Source: Pseudomonas crudilactis (GTDB taxonomy: Bacteria > Pseudomonadota > Gammaproteobacteria > Pseudomonadales > Pseudomonadaceae). Taken from it: a stretch of DNA of 64,000 nt. This document shows, one piece after another, positions 24,451-33,225 of the stretch. Where the stretch lies: assembly GCF_013433315.1 (NCBI RefSeq), contig NZ_WXVV01000023.1:1-64000 (forward strand), given 5' to 3'. The notes below the pieces were generated by a model. It was not told where the DNA came from, searched no databases, and was given only the letters and a program-made list of their open reading frames with translations. The translations under genes and the position numbers were made by a program. Numbering within the stretch: position 1 is the first letter of the stretch; each line of letters begins with the position of its first letter.

Positions 24451-25053
24451 ATGAAGAGTCGGCTACGGTCGTGGCTGCATCAAGCCATTGCAGTTGTTTG
24501 TTGCGGCTGTGCAGACCGGGTGTCCGCCAAAACGGACTATTACTATCGATTTGAGACGGCAAAAGGTTGGTCGAATTTTTTCAAAACTGGTTTTACGATA
24601 ACCGAGCGAAAAGGTAATGCCGGAGATCTCAGAAACTCTCCCGAATACGCCAAGAATCTGAAGAACACCGGAAACGATCGGGCGTTTTATTTCTACGATA
24701 CGTACGAAAACGCCCTGCTCCAGTTGAAGCAAAGATTACCGCTTGGCAGTACCGCGTATAACCGCGTTCATGATGAGTTTCAATTGGCCTTTCTCAGTCG
24801 AATCAAAAAATGTACGCCAGCACTAAAATGGCGAAAGTCCCACGTCGATCGTTCCGACGAACGGCGGGGAGCCAAATACATTCTTCCCTCCTTGAAATGT
24901 TTTGAGATCCCCGCTTCACATATTGAAATTTACCTGGACGGTCAGTGGTGGCCGAAGAATGGGGATGCTGAACACGTGATTTTGAATGCATATGAGAACA
25001 TTCAATCTATGCCATATGAGGAGTTTTGCTCCCGATTACGTCCGCTGTCTTAA
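24451..25053 (+). CDS. Exported protein of unknown function
   Basis: A 200-aa protein with a likely signal peptide (basic start, hydrophobic HQAIAVVCCGC, possible cut after VSA at about 25). The mature part begins TDYYYRFETAKGWSNFFKTGF and has four cysteines spread along it. The early Y-R plus F-x-x-GF arrangement is loosely like ADP-ribosyltransferase-fold proteins, but no catalytic set can be confirmed, so that is only a suggestion. AAGGA lies ten bases before the ATG; a GTG two codons upstream is less well spaced. The gene stands alone; no immunity partner is obvious beside it. Confidence 0.65.
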   Translation: MKSRLRSWLHQAIAVVCCGCADRVSAKTDYYYRFETAKGWSNFFKTGFTITERKGNAGDLRNSPEYAKNLKNTGNDRAFYFYDTYENALLQLKQRLPLGSTAYNRVHDEFQLAFLSRIKKCTPALKWRKSHVDRSDERRGAKYILPSLKCFEIPASHIEIYLDGQWWPKNGDAEHVILNAYENIQSMPYEEFCSRLRPLS

Positions 25054-25138
25054 TTCTGACCTGAGTGCTATTAGGGTCATGCATCAATATGTATGAGCCC
25101 GGTCACGTGTTTCACCAGCGCGGGGACGCCAATTTCGC

Positions 25139-25609
25139 TTACAGCCCCAACCCTTCTTGCACCGCCAACAACAGATTATTTTCCGTCAGCGCAATGGCAT
25201 CCAACTGCTGCCCGGTTTCAATCGACTGCACCCACCAATGGCTTTCACCGTGTTCATCCACGGTGCGCAGCAGATAGGTGTCCGTGGCTGACGGGATGAT
25301 CTGCACCCGCCCGGCGCCATCCTCGGTAAACCGCGCAATGGGATCAAATGTCAGGCTTTGATGATTGGCTTCGATCACCAGTTGGTCGATGGCGTAATCG
25401 TGGGATTCACCATCGGGTGAGGTTTCACAAACGTGGGTCGGATTGCGCCGAATCTTCAACCCAACCTCGGTGACCGGCTGCAGCCACGCCTCGATGCGGT
25501 GGTACAAGTCGTACACCTGCGCCGGCCAGCAATCGATCTCCAGCGCGGCATCCGCGTGGGTGTGCCGGGTTTGCTTGAGTTTGGCGGCGAGTTCGTCTGC
25601 TTTACTCAT
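25139..25609 (-). CDS. Conserved-looking protein of unknown function
   Basis: A 156-aa acidic cytoplasmic protein with no signal or membrane helix, starting MSKADELAAKLKQTRHTHAD. It contains a Trp/Tyr-rich helical part (VYDLYHRIEAWLQPVTEVGLKIRRN) followed by probable beta strands ending in a hydrophobic helix. Codon use is typical of the core chromosome, so it is a real gene, but I recognise no family. It is divergent from the RNase gene. The in-frame extension to 25723 lacks a ribosome site. Confidence 0.65.
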   Translation of the reverse strand: MSKADELAAKLKQTRHTHADAALEIDCWPAQVYDLYHRIEAWLQPVTEVGLKIRRNPTHVCETSPDGESHDYAIDQLVIEANHQSLTFDPIARFTEDGAGRVQIIPSATDTYLLRTVDEHGESHWWVQSIETGQQLDAIALTENNLLLAVQEGLGL

Positions 25610-25774
25610 TTCGGATCCCTTGGTTTGATGTCTGCCTGTTAATCGTAGACCTTTCAACGGCGTACGGCGTTGCCTTGCGTCATGCGCTTGCAACACAAGC
25701 GTGTCGAAATCAGCGCTGGCCAAGTCTGGTCAGGATCGAAAACCACGGACGCAGGCGTCCCAAGGAGCGGGTAG

Positions 25775-26440
25775 ATGAAAAAGCTGTTTACAATTTTGGC
25801 AGTGATTGCGCTGACGGCCGGTAGCATCGGTTTGAGTTCGGCGCGCCAATCGCAATCGAGCAACGCGCAGGCGGAATCGGTGGCGGGGGTGTTCGATTAC
25901 TACCTGCTGGCGTTGTCCTGGTCGCCGACCTTTTGTTTGACGCACAAGGACGACTCGCAGTGCACGGGCAAGGGCTACGGCTTCGTGCTTCACGGTTTGT
26001 GGCCGCAATACGCCAAGGGCGGCTGGCCGGAATCCTGCCCGCCGCTGACCACGCTGAACGCGGCGCAAACCAGCCAGGGCCTGACGCTGTTCCCGACCAA
26101 AAAACTGCTCGACCACGAATGGTCCAAGCACGGTACCTGCAGCGGCCTCGGCGCGATGGGTTATCTGGATGAAGCGGACAAAGCCGTGGCGGCGGTGAAA
26201 ATCCCCGATGAACTGCAACCGTTCAGCAGTTCCTATTACTTCGAAGCCCAGGAAATCGCCGACCTGTTCCGCAAGGCCAACCCGGGCATTCCGGCGGATG
26301 GCATCGCTGTCATTTGCAGCGGCCCGGAGTTGTCGGAAGTGCGCGTGTGCATGGGCAAGGATTTGCAGTTCGGCGCCTGTGGCAAAGGTGTGAAATCCCA
26401 GTGTCGCGCGGGGGATATCCGGGTGCCGCCGTCGCGCTAA
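25775..26440 (+). CDS. Secreted ribonuclease of the T2 family (RNase I type)
   Basis: A 221-aa endoribonuclease with a signal peptide (MKKLFTILAVIALTAGSIG). Both catalytic segments are present: CAS1 as FVLHGLWPQY and CAS2 as HEWSKHGTC, each with the essential His, plus several cysteines for disulfides. Family members cleave single-stranded RNA through 2',3'-cyclic phosphates with little base preference, in the periplasm or outside. AAGGAG precedes the ATG. A strong terminator follows, so it is probably transcribed alone. Confidence 0.93.
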   Translation: MKKLFTILAVIALTAGSIGLSSARQSQSSNAQAESVAGVFDYYLLALSWSPTFCLTHKDDSQCTGKGYGFVLHGLWPQYAKGGWPESCPPLTTLNAAQTSQGLTLFPTKKLLDHEWSKHGTCSGLGAMGYLDEADKAVAAVKIPDELQPFSSSYYFEAQEIADLFRKANPGIPADGIAVICSGPELSEVRVCMGKDLQFGACGKGVKSQCRAGDIRVPPSR

Positions 26441-26461
26441 CCTGAGCGGTTTCCACGTATC

Positions 26462-26490
26462 AAAAAGGCGCCCGATCGGGCGCCTTTTTT
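26462..26490. terminator. Rho-independent terminator
   Basis: GGCGCCCGATCGGGCGCC is a perfect 18-base palindrome followed by TTTTTT and preceded by AAAAA, so it can work in both directions. It lies 22 bases after the RNase stop. Confidence 0.92.
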
Positions 26491-26575
26491 GGTCTGAAGA
26501 TTTGAAGTACCCGGCGAACTCCCGCATGCTTGCGCTCCCGAAAGGATGACCACGTTACATTGCAAGGAGCTGTTC

Positions 26576-27073
26576 ATGAGCGGAAAACCCGCCGCCCGCG
26601 TCACCGATCCAACCGCCTGCCCATTGCCGGGACATGGCACCAATCCCATTGTCAGTGGCTCCCCGAATGTGAATTTCGACGGCTTGGCGGCTGCGCGGAT
26701 GACTGACAAATCCGCCTGCGGCAGCCCGATTACCGGCGCTGTGGCGTCGACGGTGTTCATCAACGGTTTGAACGCCGCGACACTGGACAGCACCGGTGGG
26801 CACGGCAACGTCGTCATCGGCGGTTCAGGCACGGTCATCATCGGTGACACGGTGACGTCGGCTCCCTTCAGTGGTTTGCTGCCGATGCCGGTGCATTTCA
26901 CTGACCGGTTGAAACTGGTCAATGACGTGACCGGTGAGCCCATGCCAGATCATCCTTACGTTATTCAGCGCGCTGACGGGCGTCTGGAACATGGAGTGTC
27001 TGACGCGAACGGATTCACCCACCAAGTAAGCTCGCATCTGCCGGAAACCATCAAGTTGTTTTTGGAGGAGTGA
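26576..27073 (+). CDS. PAAR-domain protein, T6SS spike tip
   Basis: A 165-aa protein. Residues 1-100 are a PAAR domain: GKPAARVTDPTACPLPGHGTNPIVSGSPNVNFDG, KSACGSPI, VFINGLNAATLDSTGGHG, with the Pro/His/Cys residues that bind metal at the tip. It caps the VgrG trimer and carries the effector. The last ~60 residues (FTDRLKLVNDVTGEPMPDHPYVIQRADG) form a small transthyretin-like extension common in PAAR proteins that recruit lipases. AAGGAG precedes the ATG at 26576. The lipase gene starts three bases after its stop. Confidence 0.93.
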   Translation: MSGKPAARVTDPTACPLPGHGTNPIVSGSPNVNFDGLAAARMTDKSACGSPITGAVASTVFINGLNAATLDSTGGHGNVVIGGSGTVIIGDTVTSAPFSGLLPMPVHFTDRLKLVNDVTGEPMPDHPYVIQRADGRLEHGVSDANGFTHQVSSHLPETIKLFLEE

Positions 27074-27076
27074 GGC

Positions 27077-27811
27077 ATGCCTGCTGAAACGGTAACGTGC
27101 GCGAAGGGCAACAATTACAAGCTGCACAAGGAACATGCGCTGACGGACAAGAAGGATGTCAGTGACAAGCCGGTACCGGTGGAGAGTACCAAGGCGATTG
27201 TTGTATTTGTTGGTGGGGCTGGCGACAAAGAGAGTTATTACTTTTCCGGACCGTATAAAAATATCCGAGAGGCATGGGTGACATTTGATGACCGCACCCG
27301 AAAGTTGCAAGAGCAGGGTAGATATAAGTCAGATTGGTTGGGCTACAACGAGGTCAGAGGTAAACAGGATATTCAGCGTCATGTCTTGAGCCTTATTCCT
27401 TACAAGAGTTGTCCTGTTTATATCGTCGGACATAGCCTCGGTGGATGGAATGGCGCTCATCTGACAAAAATCATGTCGGAATGGGGCTACCGGGTTCAGA
27501 TGCTGATCACTCTTGATCCGGTAGGAGAGGGGGCTTTGGTTTGGCTGGGGTCGGATATTTATCGCGAGCGACCTGAGCCAATTACCAATGACTGGATAAA
27601 TATCAAGGCTGCACCCACTCAGAGAGACCCGTCAGATGGGGTGGCTGACTTTGGCGAGAAATGGCTTGTTTCATGCGGTCCCTCGGTGAATGTCAGTGTT
27701 GATACGAACCATGCCAATGCATTCGGGCTATTCAATGCGCCCATAGCAGGCAGGAAATCGGCGAGCGACTTCTTGTTTGAATCCATCATGAAGGAGTTTC
27801 CGGGTGAATAA
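27077..27811 (+). CDS. Alpha/beta-hydrolase effector, predicted T6SS lipase
   Basis: A 244-aa hydrolase with the nucleophile elbow GHSLGG (Ser120); Asp147 in ITLDPVG and His212 in DTNHANAFG are sensible partners for a catalytic triad. There is no signal peptide, as expected of cargo loaded on a T6SS spike rather than exported by Sec. Its position directly after the PAAR gene and before a lipoprotein gene is the standard effector-immunity order for Tle-type phospholipases that attack membranes of rival cells. It cannot be assigned to a numbered Tle family by eye. The region 27200-28150 is visibly more A+T-rich than its flanks, suggesting exchange of the toxin-immunity part. Confidence 0.85.
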   Translation: MPAETVTCAKGNNYKLHKEHALTDKKDVSDKPVPVESTKAIVVFVGGAGDKESYYFSGPYKNIREAWVTFDDRTRKLQEQGRYKSDWLGYNEVRGKQDIQRHVLSLIPYKSCPVYIVGHSLGGWNGAHLTKIMSEWGYRVQMLITLDPVGEGALVWLGSDIYRERPEPITNDWINIKAAPTQRDPSDGVADFGEKWLVSCGPSVNVSVDTNHANAFGLFNAPIAGRKSASDFLFESIMKEFPGE

Positions 27812-28328
27812 GTTTTTACTTTGCATATTTCTATGTATTTGTTCCGGGTGTGCTAAAGATCATATAAAACCACCTGCGAACTTGGTCTTCCGTTCTGTTG
27901 AGAGGGATGATAGTTCGCTTTTGTATGTCATTCGGTATCAGTCGGATGTCGATGTCCTTAATCTTTTTGATCGAGGAGAAAGGGTGGGGATGGCGTCAGG
28001 CATGTTTGAGTGCGGTTTGTCGGATGACCAAGATTTTTCTATTAAGAAATTCATGCGATTTACTGCATTTGGTGTAATAGAACCCGAAAAAGACGTCAGC
28101 AGAAAAATGGGGTTCTCCTACTTGACCCGTACTTTCATGAGTGAACTTTCAAACGGTGGCGGTTCGCGGCGAGACTTGTCAGTGGCAGAACTGAACCAAC
28201 TCCTCTCCAACAAACAACAGATCCCCTGCAAAGTCGTCGTCACCGCCTACGGCTACAAGCCCTACTACTCAAACACCATGAACATTCCCGTCGCGGACCT
28301 CCTACGGGAAATCAACAAACCCCAATGA
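27804..28328 (+). CDS. Lipoprotein, predicted immunity to the adjacent lipase
   Basis: A 174-aa protein from a GTG that overlaps the lipase stop by eight bases, with GGAG just upstream inside the lipase gene. A lipoprotein signal is evident (FLLCIFLCICSGC, Cys16 lipidated). Lipase effectors act in the periplasm, so a membrane-tethered periplasmic inhibitor is what the family logic predicts. The mature part has no recognised domain. The 3' third has core-like codon use while the 5' part is A+T-rich, as if recombination had joined a foreign 5' part to a resident 3' end. Confidence 0.78.
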   Translation: MNKFLLCIFLCICSGCAKDHIKPPANLVFRSVERDDSSLLYVIRYQSDVDVLNLFDRGERVGMASGMFECGLSDDQDFSIKKFMRFTAFGVIEPEKDVSRKMGFSYLTRTFMSELSNGGGSRRDLSVAELNQLLSNKQQIPCKVVVTAYGYKPYYSNTMNIPVADLLREINKPQ

Positions 28329-28344
28329 TAAAAACGGGAGGATT

Positions 28345-29202
28345 TCAGGCGAATCCCCCCGCATCCACCCCCAACTCCCCACGCAAAAACTCCACCAGAC
28401 CGCGCTGTAACCCGCTCAACACACCCTCACGACTAACCAATGCCAATTCCGTCGGCGCCAGTTCCGGCAGATCCGTACACACCTGATGCTCAGGCAATAC
28501 CGCCGACACCGGCAGCACCGACACCCCCAATCCCGAAGCCACCGCTGCTTGAATGCCGGTCAGGCTGTGGCTGCCAAACGCGACCCGCCAGGGGCGCTGG
28601 GCAACATCGAGCAAACGAATGGCGCGCTGCCGATACAGGCAGCCTTGCGGAAACAACGCCAACGGCAACACGCCGATCGACGAATCAAACTCCGCACCTT
28701 TGACCCACACCAGCCGCTCCGGCCAGGTCGCCCACGCCGGGCCGCTGTCGGGTTCGCGTTTGATCAGGGCGATGTCGATGTCGCCGGCATCGAGGCGCTG
28801 GCGCAGATCAAGGCTCATGCCGCTGAGGGTTTCCAGCCGTGCTTGCGGATGGCTGCGGGTGAAGCCTGCAAGGATCAGCGCCATGCGCCGCGCGTCGAAG
28901 TCTTCCGGCATGCCGATACGGAGGATTTCCAGATCGAGGTCGCTGGCCAAGGCTTCAGTGGCTTCGGCAGACAGCGCGAGCAAACGGCGCGCATAGTGGA
29001 TCAGCAGTTCGCCGTGCTCGGTGACGGCGACATTCAGCCCGGTACGGTCGCGCAGCAGCAGGGCGTGGCCAACGAGGTCTTCGAGTTTGCGTACCTGCTG
29101 GCTGACCGTCGATTGGGTGCGGTGCACGCGATCGGCGGCGCGGGTGAAGCTGCCTTCGTCGACCACGCAGACAAAGGTTTTCAGCAATTCCAGGTCCAGC
29201 AT
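28345..29202 (-). CDS. LysR-type transcriptional regulator
   Basis: A 285-aa regulator: the N-terminal winged helix LELLKTFVCVVDEGSFTRAADRVHRTQSTVSQQVRKLEDLVG is classic, followed by the periplasmic-binding-like sensor domain (about 90-280), for example GIQAAVASGLGVSVLPVSAV. It is divergent from the haloacid dehalogenase-aldolase pair across 109 bases and is the likely regulator of that pair. The inducer is unknown. Confidence 0.92.
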   Translation of the reverse strand: MLDLELLKTFVCVVDEGSFTRAADRVHRTQSTVSQQVRKLEDLVGHALLLRDRTGLNVAVTEHGELLIHYARRLLALSAEATEALASDLDLEILRIGMPEDFDARRMALILAGFTRSHPQARLETLSGMSLDLRQRLDAGDIDIALIKREPDSGPAWATWPERLVWVKGAEFDSSIGVLPLALFPQGCLYRQRAIRLLDVAQRPWRVAFGSHSLTGIQAAVASGLGVSVLPVSAVLPEHQVCTDLPELAPTELALVSREGVLSGLQRGLVEFLRGELGVDAGGFA

Positions 29203-29311
29203 GGCGGTGCTCTCGATAGTGGTTTTTCAACTGACGATTGGCTATTTATTTAATTTCACACTATCACCGTGCGCTCATAAGCTGAAGTCCTCACCACGGA
29301 GGATTCGACCA

Positions 29312-30016
29312 ATGACACTCATCAACACACCGCGCCCGCAATGGCTGACCTTCGATTGCTACGGCACGTTGATTCAATGGGACGAAGGCCTCAAAGCCGT
29401 CGTTGGGGAAATCCTCAGCGAGAAGGGCGAGCATCAGGTCGACGTCGGGCACCTGATCGAAGTCTATGATCGCCATGAACATCGCCTCGAACAAACGCCG
29501 CCGCACCGTTCGTTCCGCGAGCTAAGTACCCTCGGCCTGCAATTGGCCCTGGAAGAATTGGGCCTGCCCAGCCTGCCCGAAGACAGCCAGCGTCTGGCCG
29601 CTGCGATCCCGAAAATGCCGCCGTTTGCCGAGGTGATCGAGACCCTGCGTGAATTGAAAAACATGGGTTTCAAACTGTGCATCGTCTCCAACACCGACGA
29701 CCAGATCATTGCCGGCAACGTCGCGCAACTCGGCGGCCACATCGACCGCGTGATCACCGCGCAACAGGCTGGCGCCTACAAGCCGGCGCCGCGCCTGTTC
29801 GACTACGCTCATGAGCAGTTGGGCGTCAGCCGCACAGAGGTGGTGCACATCTGCGCCAGCCCGATGCTCGACCACACGGCTGCGCGGGACATGGGCTTTC
29901 GCTGTGTATGGATCGATCGCGGCACCGGTCGCCAGTTAATGCCGGACTATCGCCCCGACGCGATCCTCAACAGCCTCGATCAAGTGTTATCGCTGTTCAA
30001 ATCCCTCGGTTGGTAA
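29312..30016 (+). CDS. HAD hydrolase, 2-haloacid dehalogenase type II-like
   Basis: A 234-aa hydrolase of the HAD superfamily. LTFDCYGTLIQWDEG gives the nucleophile Asp in the FDxYGTL form typical of haloacid dehalogenases; LCIVSNTDD supplies the motif II Ser, AGAYKPAPRLFD the Lys, and ICASPMLDHTAARDMG the acidic motif. Type II enzymes invert L-2-haloacids to D-2-hydroxyacids, but many relatives are phosphatases. GGAGG lies nine bases before the ATG. It is followed after 12 bases by a class II aldolase gene. Confidence 0.85.
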   Translation: MTLINTPRPQWLTFDCYGTLIQWDEGLKAVVGEILSEKGEHQVDVGHLIEVYDRHEHRLEQTPPHRSFRELSTLGLQLALEELGLPSLPEDSQRLAAAIPKMPPFAEVIETLRELKNMGFKLCIVSNTDDQIIAGNVAQLGGHIDRVITAQQAGAYKPAPRLFDYAHEQLGVSRTEVVHICASPMLDHTAARDMGFRCVWIDRGTGRQLMPDYRPDAILNSLDQVLSLFKSLGW

Positions 30017-30028
30017 CGGAGAATCGTC

Positions 30029-30802
30029 ATGGCTCACACCCTGACTGCCAGTGCGCGGGCCTCACGCCTGACAGCGCTGAACCTCGACACGGAAGCGATC
30101 ATCACCGCCCGCAACGAACTCGCAGCGTGTTTTCAACTGGCCGCGCTGCATGGCCTGGAGGAGGGCATCTGCAATCATTTTTCGGCGATGGTGCCGGGGC
30201 ATGACGATCTGTTTCTGGTCAATCCCTACGGTTATGCGTTTGCTGAAGTGACCGCGCAGAATCTGCTGGTCTGTGACTTTGACGGCAACGTGGTTGAAGG
30301 CAAAGGCCAACCGGAAGCCACGGCGTTTTACATTCATGCGCGTCTGCACAAGCAACTGCCGCGAGTGAAAGTCGCCTTCCACACCCACATGCCCCACGCC
30401 ACGGCGTTGTGTCTGCTGCAAGGTCCGCCGCTGTTGTGGCTGGGGCAAACCGCACTGAAGTTCTACGGGCGCACGGCGGTGGACGAGGACTACAACGGCC
30501 TGGCGCTGGACGCGTCCGAAGGCGACCGTATCGCCAGTGTCATGGGCGATGCCGACATTCTGTTCCTGAAAAACCACGGCGTGATCGTCGCCGCCCCGAC
30601 CATCGCCGAAGCCTGGGACGACCTCTATTACCTGGAGCGCGCCGCCCACGTGCAACTGCTGGCGATGGCCACGCAACGGCAATTGAAACCGCTGCCCCAC
30701 GCCATTGCGCAACGAGCCTATGAGCAGATGCGCGAGGGCGACCCGCAAAGTGCGCGGGCGCATTTGCACAGTGCGATGCGGCGCCTGGGCCTTCACAACT
30801 GA
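30029..30802 (+). CDS. Class II aldolase/adducin family protein
   Basis: A 257-aa zinc-dependent aldolase-like protein. The metal site is visible as HTHMPHATAL (about residues 118-127) and FLKNHGVIVAAPTIAEAWDDLYYLERAA later; GICNHFSAMVP is the substrate-phosphate region of the family. Members cleave sugar phosphates such as fuculose-1-phosphate, but this subgroup without sugar genes nearby is poorly known. It is translated from GGAG eight bases upstream, in an operon with the HAD hydrolase. Confidence 0.88.
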   Translation: MAHTLTASARASRLTALNLDTEAIITARNELAACFQLAALHGLEEGICNHFSAMVPGHDDLFLVNPYGYAFAEVTAQNLLVCDFDGNVVEGKGQPEATAFYIHARLHKQLPRVKVAFHTHMPHATALCLLQGPPLLWLGQTALKFYGRTAVDEDYNGLALDASEGDRIASVMGDADILFLKNHGVIVAAPTIAEAWDDLYYLERAAHVQLLAMATQRQLKPLPHAIAQRAYEQMREGDPQSARAHLHSAMRRLGLHN

Positions 30803-30979
30803 CTAACCCGAAAGAGGCAATCGAAAATAAATCGGCGAACAGCGATCATCCAAACTCGTTGTGCGCCGATATACCTGGGCGGAAGCGGGGCGTTTGCCCC
30901 GTAGATTCCGGTGGGCTACGCTCACAAACATAAGGGTTTCCCCGCTGGCGCCCTTGTCGTACCTGCCCAGGACTTGCTT

Positions 30980-32551
30980 TTGCCTATCCCTATTCACGAC
31001 CCGCAACAGGCCCCCGGAGGCACCCTTAAACGCCTGCCGCTGCGCAAAGCGGCGGTGCTGTTTATCGTTGCGGTGGGGCTGTGCCTGTCCGGTTTGCTGT
31101 ACCTGCAACTGGAGCAGTCGCGGCGTCAGGATCTGGCGGTGGCAAAAGTGGCTTCAAGCAACCTGACCCGGGCCATGGCGCAGCAAGCGGAGGACACATT
31201 CCTTGCCGCCGATCTGGTAATGACCAGCCTGGTTGACTGGATTCAGGATGACGGCTACGGCGCGGCGCAGCGACCGCGCCTGCAGAAAACCTTCGCCCGG
31301 CGCGTGCAGCAACTGGATCAGTTGCACGGCATGTTCCTCTTCGACACGCAGGGCCAATGGGTGATTACCTCGTTCGCCGATCTGCCCCGTGGCAATGGCG
31401 TGGCCGACCGCGAGTACTTCAGGTTTCACCAGCAGAACGCCTCGACGCTGGCGCACATCGGCCCGGCGATTCGCAGCCGCGAGAACGGCGAGTGGATCAT
31501 CCCGATCTCCAAGCGCATCAATGATCACGCCGGCAATTTCCAGGGTGTGCTGCTGGCCGGGATCAAGATGTCGTACTTTGATCGTTTCTTCGAAAGTTTC
31601 AGCCTTGATGACCAAGGCATCATGTTTCTGGGGCTGAGCGATGGCACCTTGCTCGCTCGCCGTCCGTTTGATGAAAACCTGATCGGCACGTCGCTGGCGC
31701 AGGGGCGGATTTATCGCACGTTGCTCCCCGAAGCCTCGGCCGGCACCGCAATGATCGATTCGGTGGTCGATGGGGTTGTGCGTTTGTACGGCTATCGGCG
31801 CTTGGCGGCGTATCCGTTGGTGGTGTCGGCGGCGACCTCGCGCGACACGATTCTCGAGGGTTGGTACGCCCGCGCATTCCAGTCGAGTGTGATCGTCGCC
31901 TTGGTGATTCTCGGCATCGGCCTGTTTGGCTGGGTGTTCATTCACCAGGTGCGCGACGGCGAACGGATCGAGAAAAATCTGCGCAAGGCCCAGCGCACAC
32001 TGGAGCAGATTGCGACCCACGACAGCCTGACCGGGCTGGCCAATCGACGTCTGTTCGAGCGTTCGCTGGAGATCGAATTCGCCCGTGGCGCGCGGCAGGT
32101 CAGCCCGGTCAGCCTGATCATGCTCGATATCGATTTCTTCAAGCGCTACAACGATGCCTACGGTCATGTCGCCGGGGATCATTGTCTGACCCAGGTCGCA
32201 CAGGTGCTGCAGACGTGCTGCCAGCGCAAGTCGGATCTGGCGGTGCGCTACGGCGGTGAGGAATTTGCGGTGCTGTTGCCGGACACTGACATCAACGGCG
32301 CGCTGGCAATTGCCGGGCAGATCCGCCGCAGTGTGATCGATAAGCACATCATCCACAGCGGCTCGCCGACCGGGTATCTGACGGTGAGTCTGGGTTGTTA
32401 TTCGTTTATCCCCAGCGGCAATGACAGCCCGGAAGTGTTTATCCAGCGCGCCGATGCAGCGCTGTATCAGGCGAAAAATGCCGGGCGCAATCGTGCGGCG
32501 GTGCTGTCGCTGGACAGCGGCCTGGCCGAGTTGATGCGCTCTGATCGCTGA
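30980..32551 (+). CDS. Membrane diguanylate cyclase with dCache-like sensor
   Basis: A 523-aa protein from a TTG at 30980, chosen because AGGA lies seven bases upstream; a GTG at 30911 would give 546 aa. TM1 is at about 22-43 and TM2 at about 315-335; the ~270 residues between form a double-Cache-like sensor (VTSFADLPRGNGVADREYFRFH, ISKRINDHAGNFQGVLLAGI). The cytoplasmic GGDEF domain carries LTGLANRR, DIDFFKRYND and an intact RYGGEEF active site, with an inhibitory RxxD site (RKSD) five residues before it. It makes c-di-GMP, probably in response to a periplasmic small molecule. It is 177 bases after the aldolase gene. Confidence 0.92.
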   Translation: MPIPIHDPQQAPGGTLKRLPLRKAAVLFIVAVGLCLSGLLYLQLEQSRRQDLAVAKVASSNLTRAMAQQAEDTFLAADLVMTSLVDWIQDDGYGAAQRPRLQKTFARRVQQLDQLHGMFLFDTQGQWVITSFADLPRGNGVADREYFRFHQQNASTLAHIGPAIRSRENGEWIIPISKRINDHAGNFQGVLLAGIKMSYFDRFFESFSLDDQGIMFLGLSDGTLLARRPFDENLIGTSLAQGRIYRTLLPEASAGTAMIDSVVDGVVRLYGYRRLAAYPLVVSAATSRDTILEGWYARAFQSSVIVALVILGIGLFGWVFIHQVRDGERIEKNLRKAQRTLEQIATHDSLTGLANRRLFERSLEIEFARGARQVSPVSLIMLDIDFFKRYNDAYGHVAGDHCLTQVAQVLQTCCQRKSDLAVRYGGEEFAVLLPDTDINGALAIAGQIRRSVIDKHIIHSGSPTGYLTVSLGCYSFIPSGNDSPEVFIQRADAALYQAKNAGRNRAAVLSLDSGLAELMRSDR

Positions 32552-32570
32552 TCCAATCGCTGACACAAAC

Positions 32571-32663
32571 CCTGTGGGAGCGAGCTTGCTCGCGAAAGCG
32601 CCGTGTCAGCCGATGAAGATATTGGCTGATCTACCGCCTTCGCGAGCAAGCTCGCTCCCACAG
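32571..32663. repeat. REPIN-like inverted repeat pair
   Basis: Facing arms CCTGTGGGAGCGAGCTTGCT and AGCAAGCTCGCTCCCACAG, about 50 bases apart, in the gap between two convergent genes. Confidence 0.9.
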
Positions 32664-32737
32664 TGATTTTCATCAAGCCAAGGTTATGTGAGTACCCATA
32701 CAACCGAGGGTTTTCACCACGGGTGGCTCTTGTTCGT

Positions 32738-33037
32738 TCAGCCGCCAGTGCCACCGCCCGCACCGCCAGTGCCGCCTCCGGCCGAACCGGTGCCGCCGCC
32801 AGCCCCCGATCCCGAACCGCTGGCGCCGCCATTGGTGCCAGTCCCGGAACCGGCACCGTTGGAGCCATTACCGCCCGAAGGCGCGCCCGGCGTGTTATCG
32901 GGTGGCATGGTCGAACCGCTCGTCGCACCGGATTTGGTGCCGGTGGCGTCAGCGCCATCGTTGGCGGCGAAGCTGGCGGCCGATGCCGTGGCCAGCAGGC
33001 CGGCGAGCAATAACGAGGTGAGTTTGCGCGTGATCAT
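32738..33037 (-). CDS. Glycine/serine-rich exported small protein
   Basis: A 99-aa protein with a clear signal peptide (MITRKLTSLLLAGLLATASAASFA, cut near residue 25) and a mature part that is almost wholly Gly, Ser, Thr, Ala and Pro, ending in repeated GGTGGAGGG-type runs. It is probably disordered, periplasmic or secreted. GGAGACGG precedes the ATG. Low complexity also allows a chance open frame, but signal peptide plus ribosome site argue for a gene. No function is known. Confidence 0.6.
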   Translation of the reverse strand: MITRKLTSLLLAGLLATASAASFAANDGADATGTKSGATSGSTMPPDNTPGAPSGGNGSNGAGSGTGTNGGASGSGSGAGGGTGSAGGGTGGAGGGTGG

Positions 33038-33225
33038 GATCCGTCTCCAGAAAGGGCATGTACCTGATATTGGTCTGATGCGCAGAACCCTTGGTGCCGA
33101 TTGGCTGACGAGCGGTCAGCCGAGAAAACCGAAGTGGCCTCCTGATCTTCGGGAATATTGGCTATTTGCCGAACCGGGTGTGAGGGCTAACGTAGCCACA
33201 CATTCACTTGTTGCCCGGAGCCACC

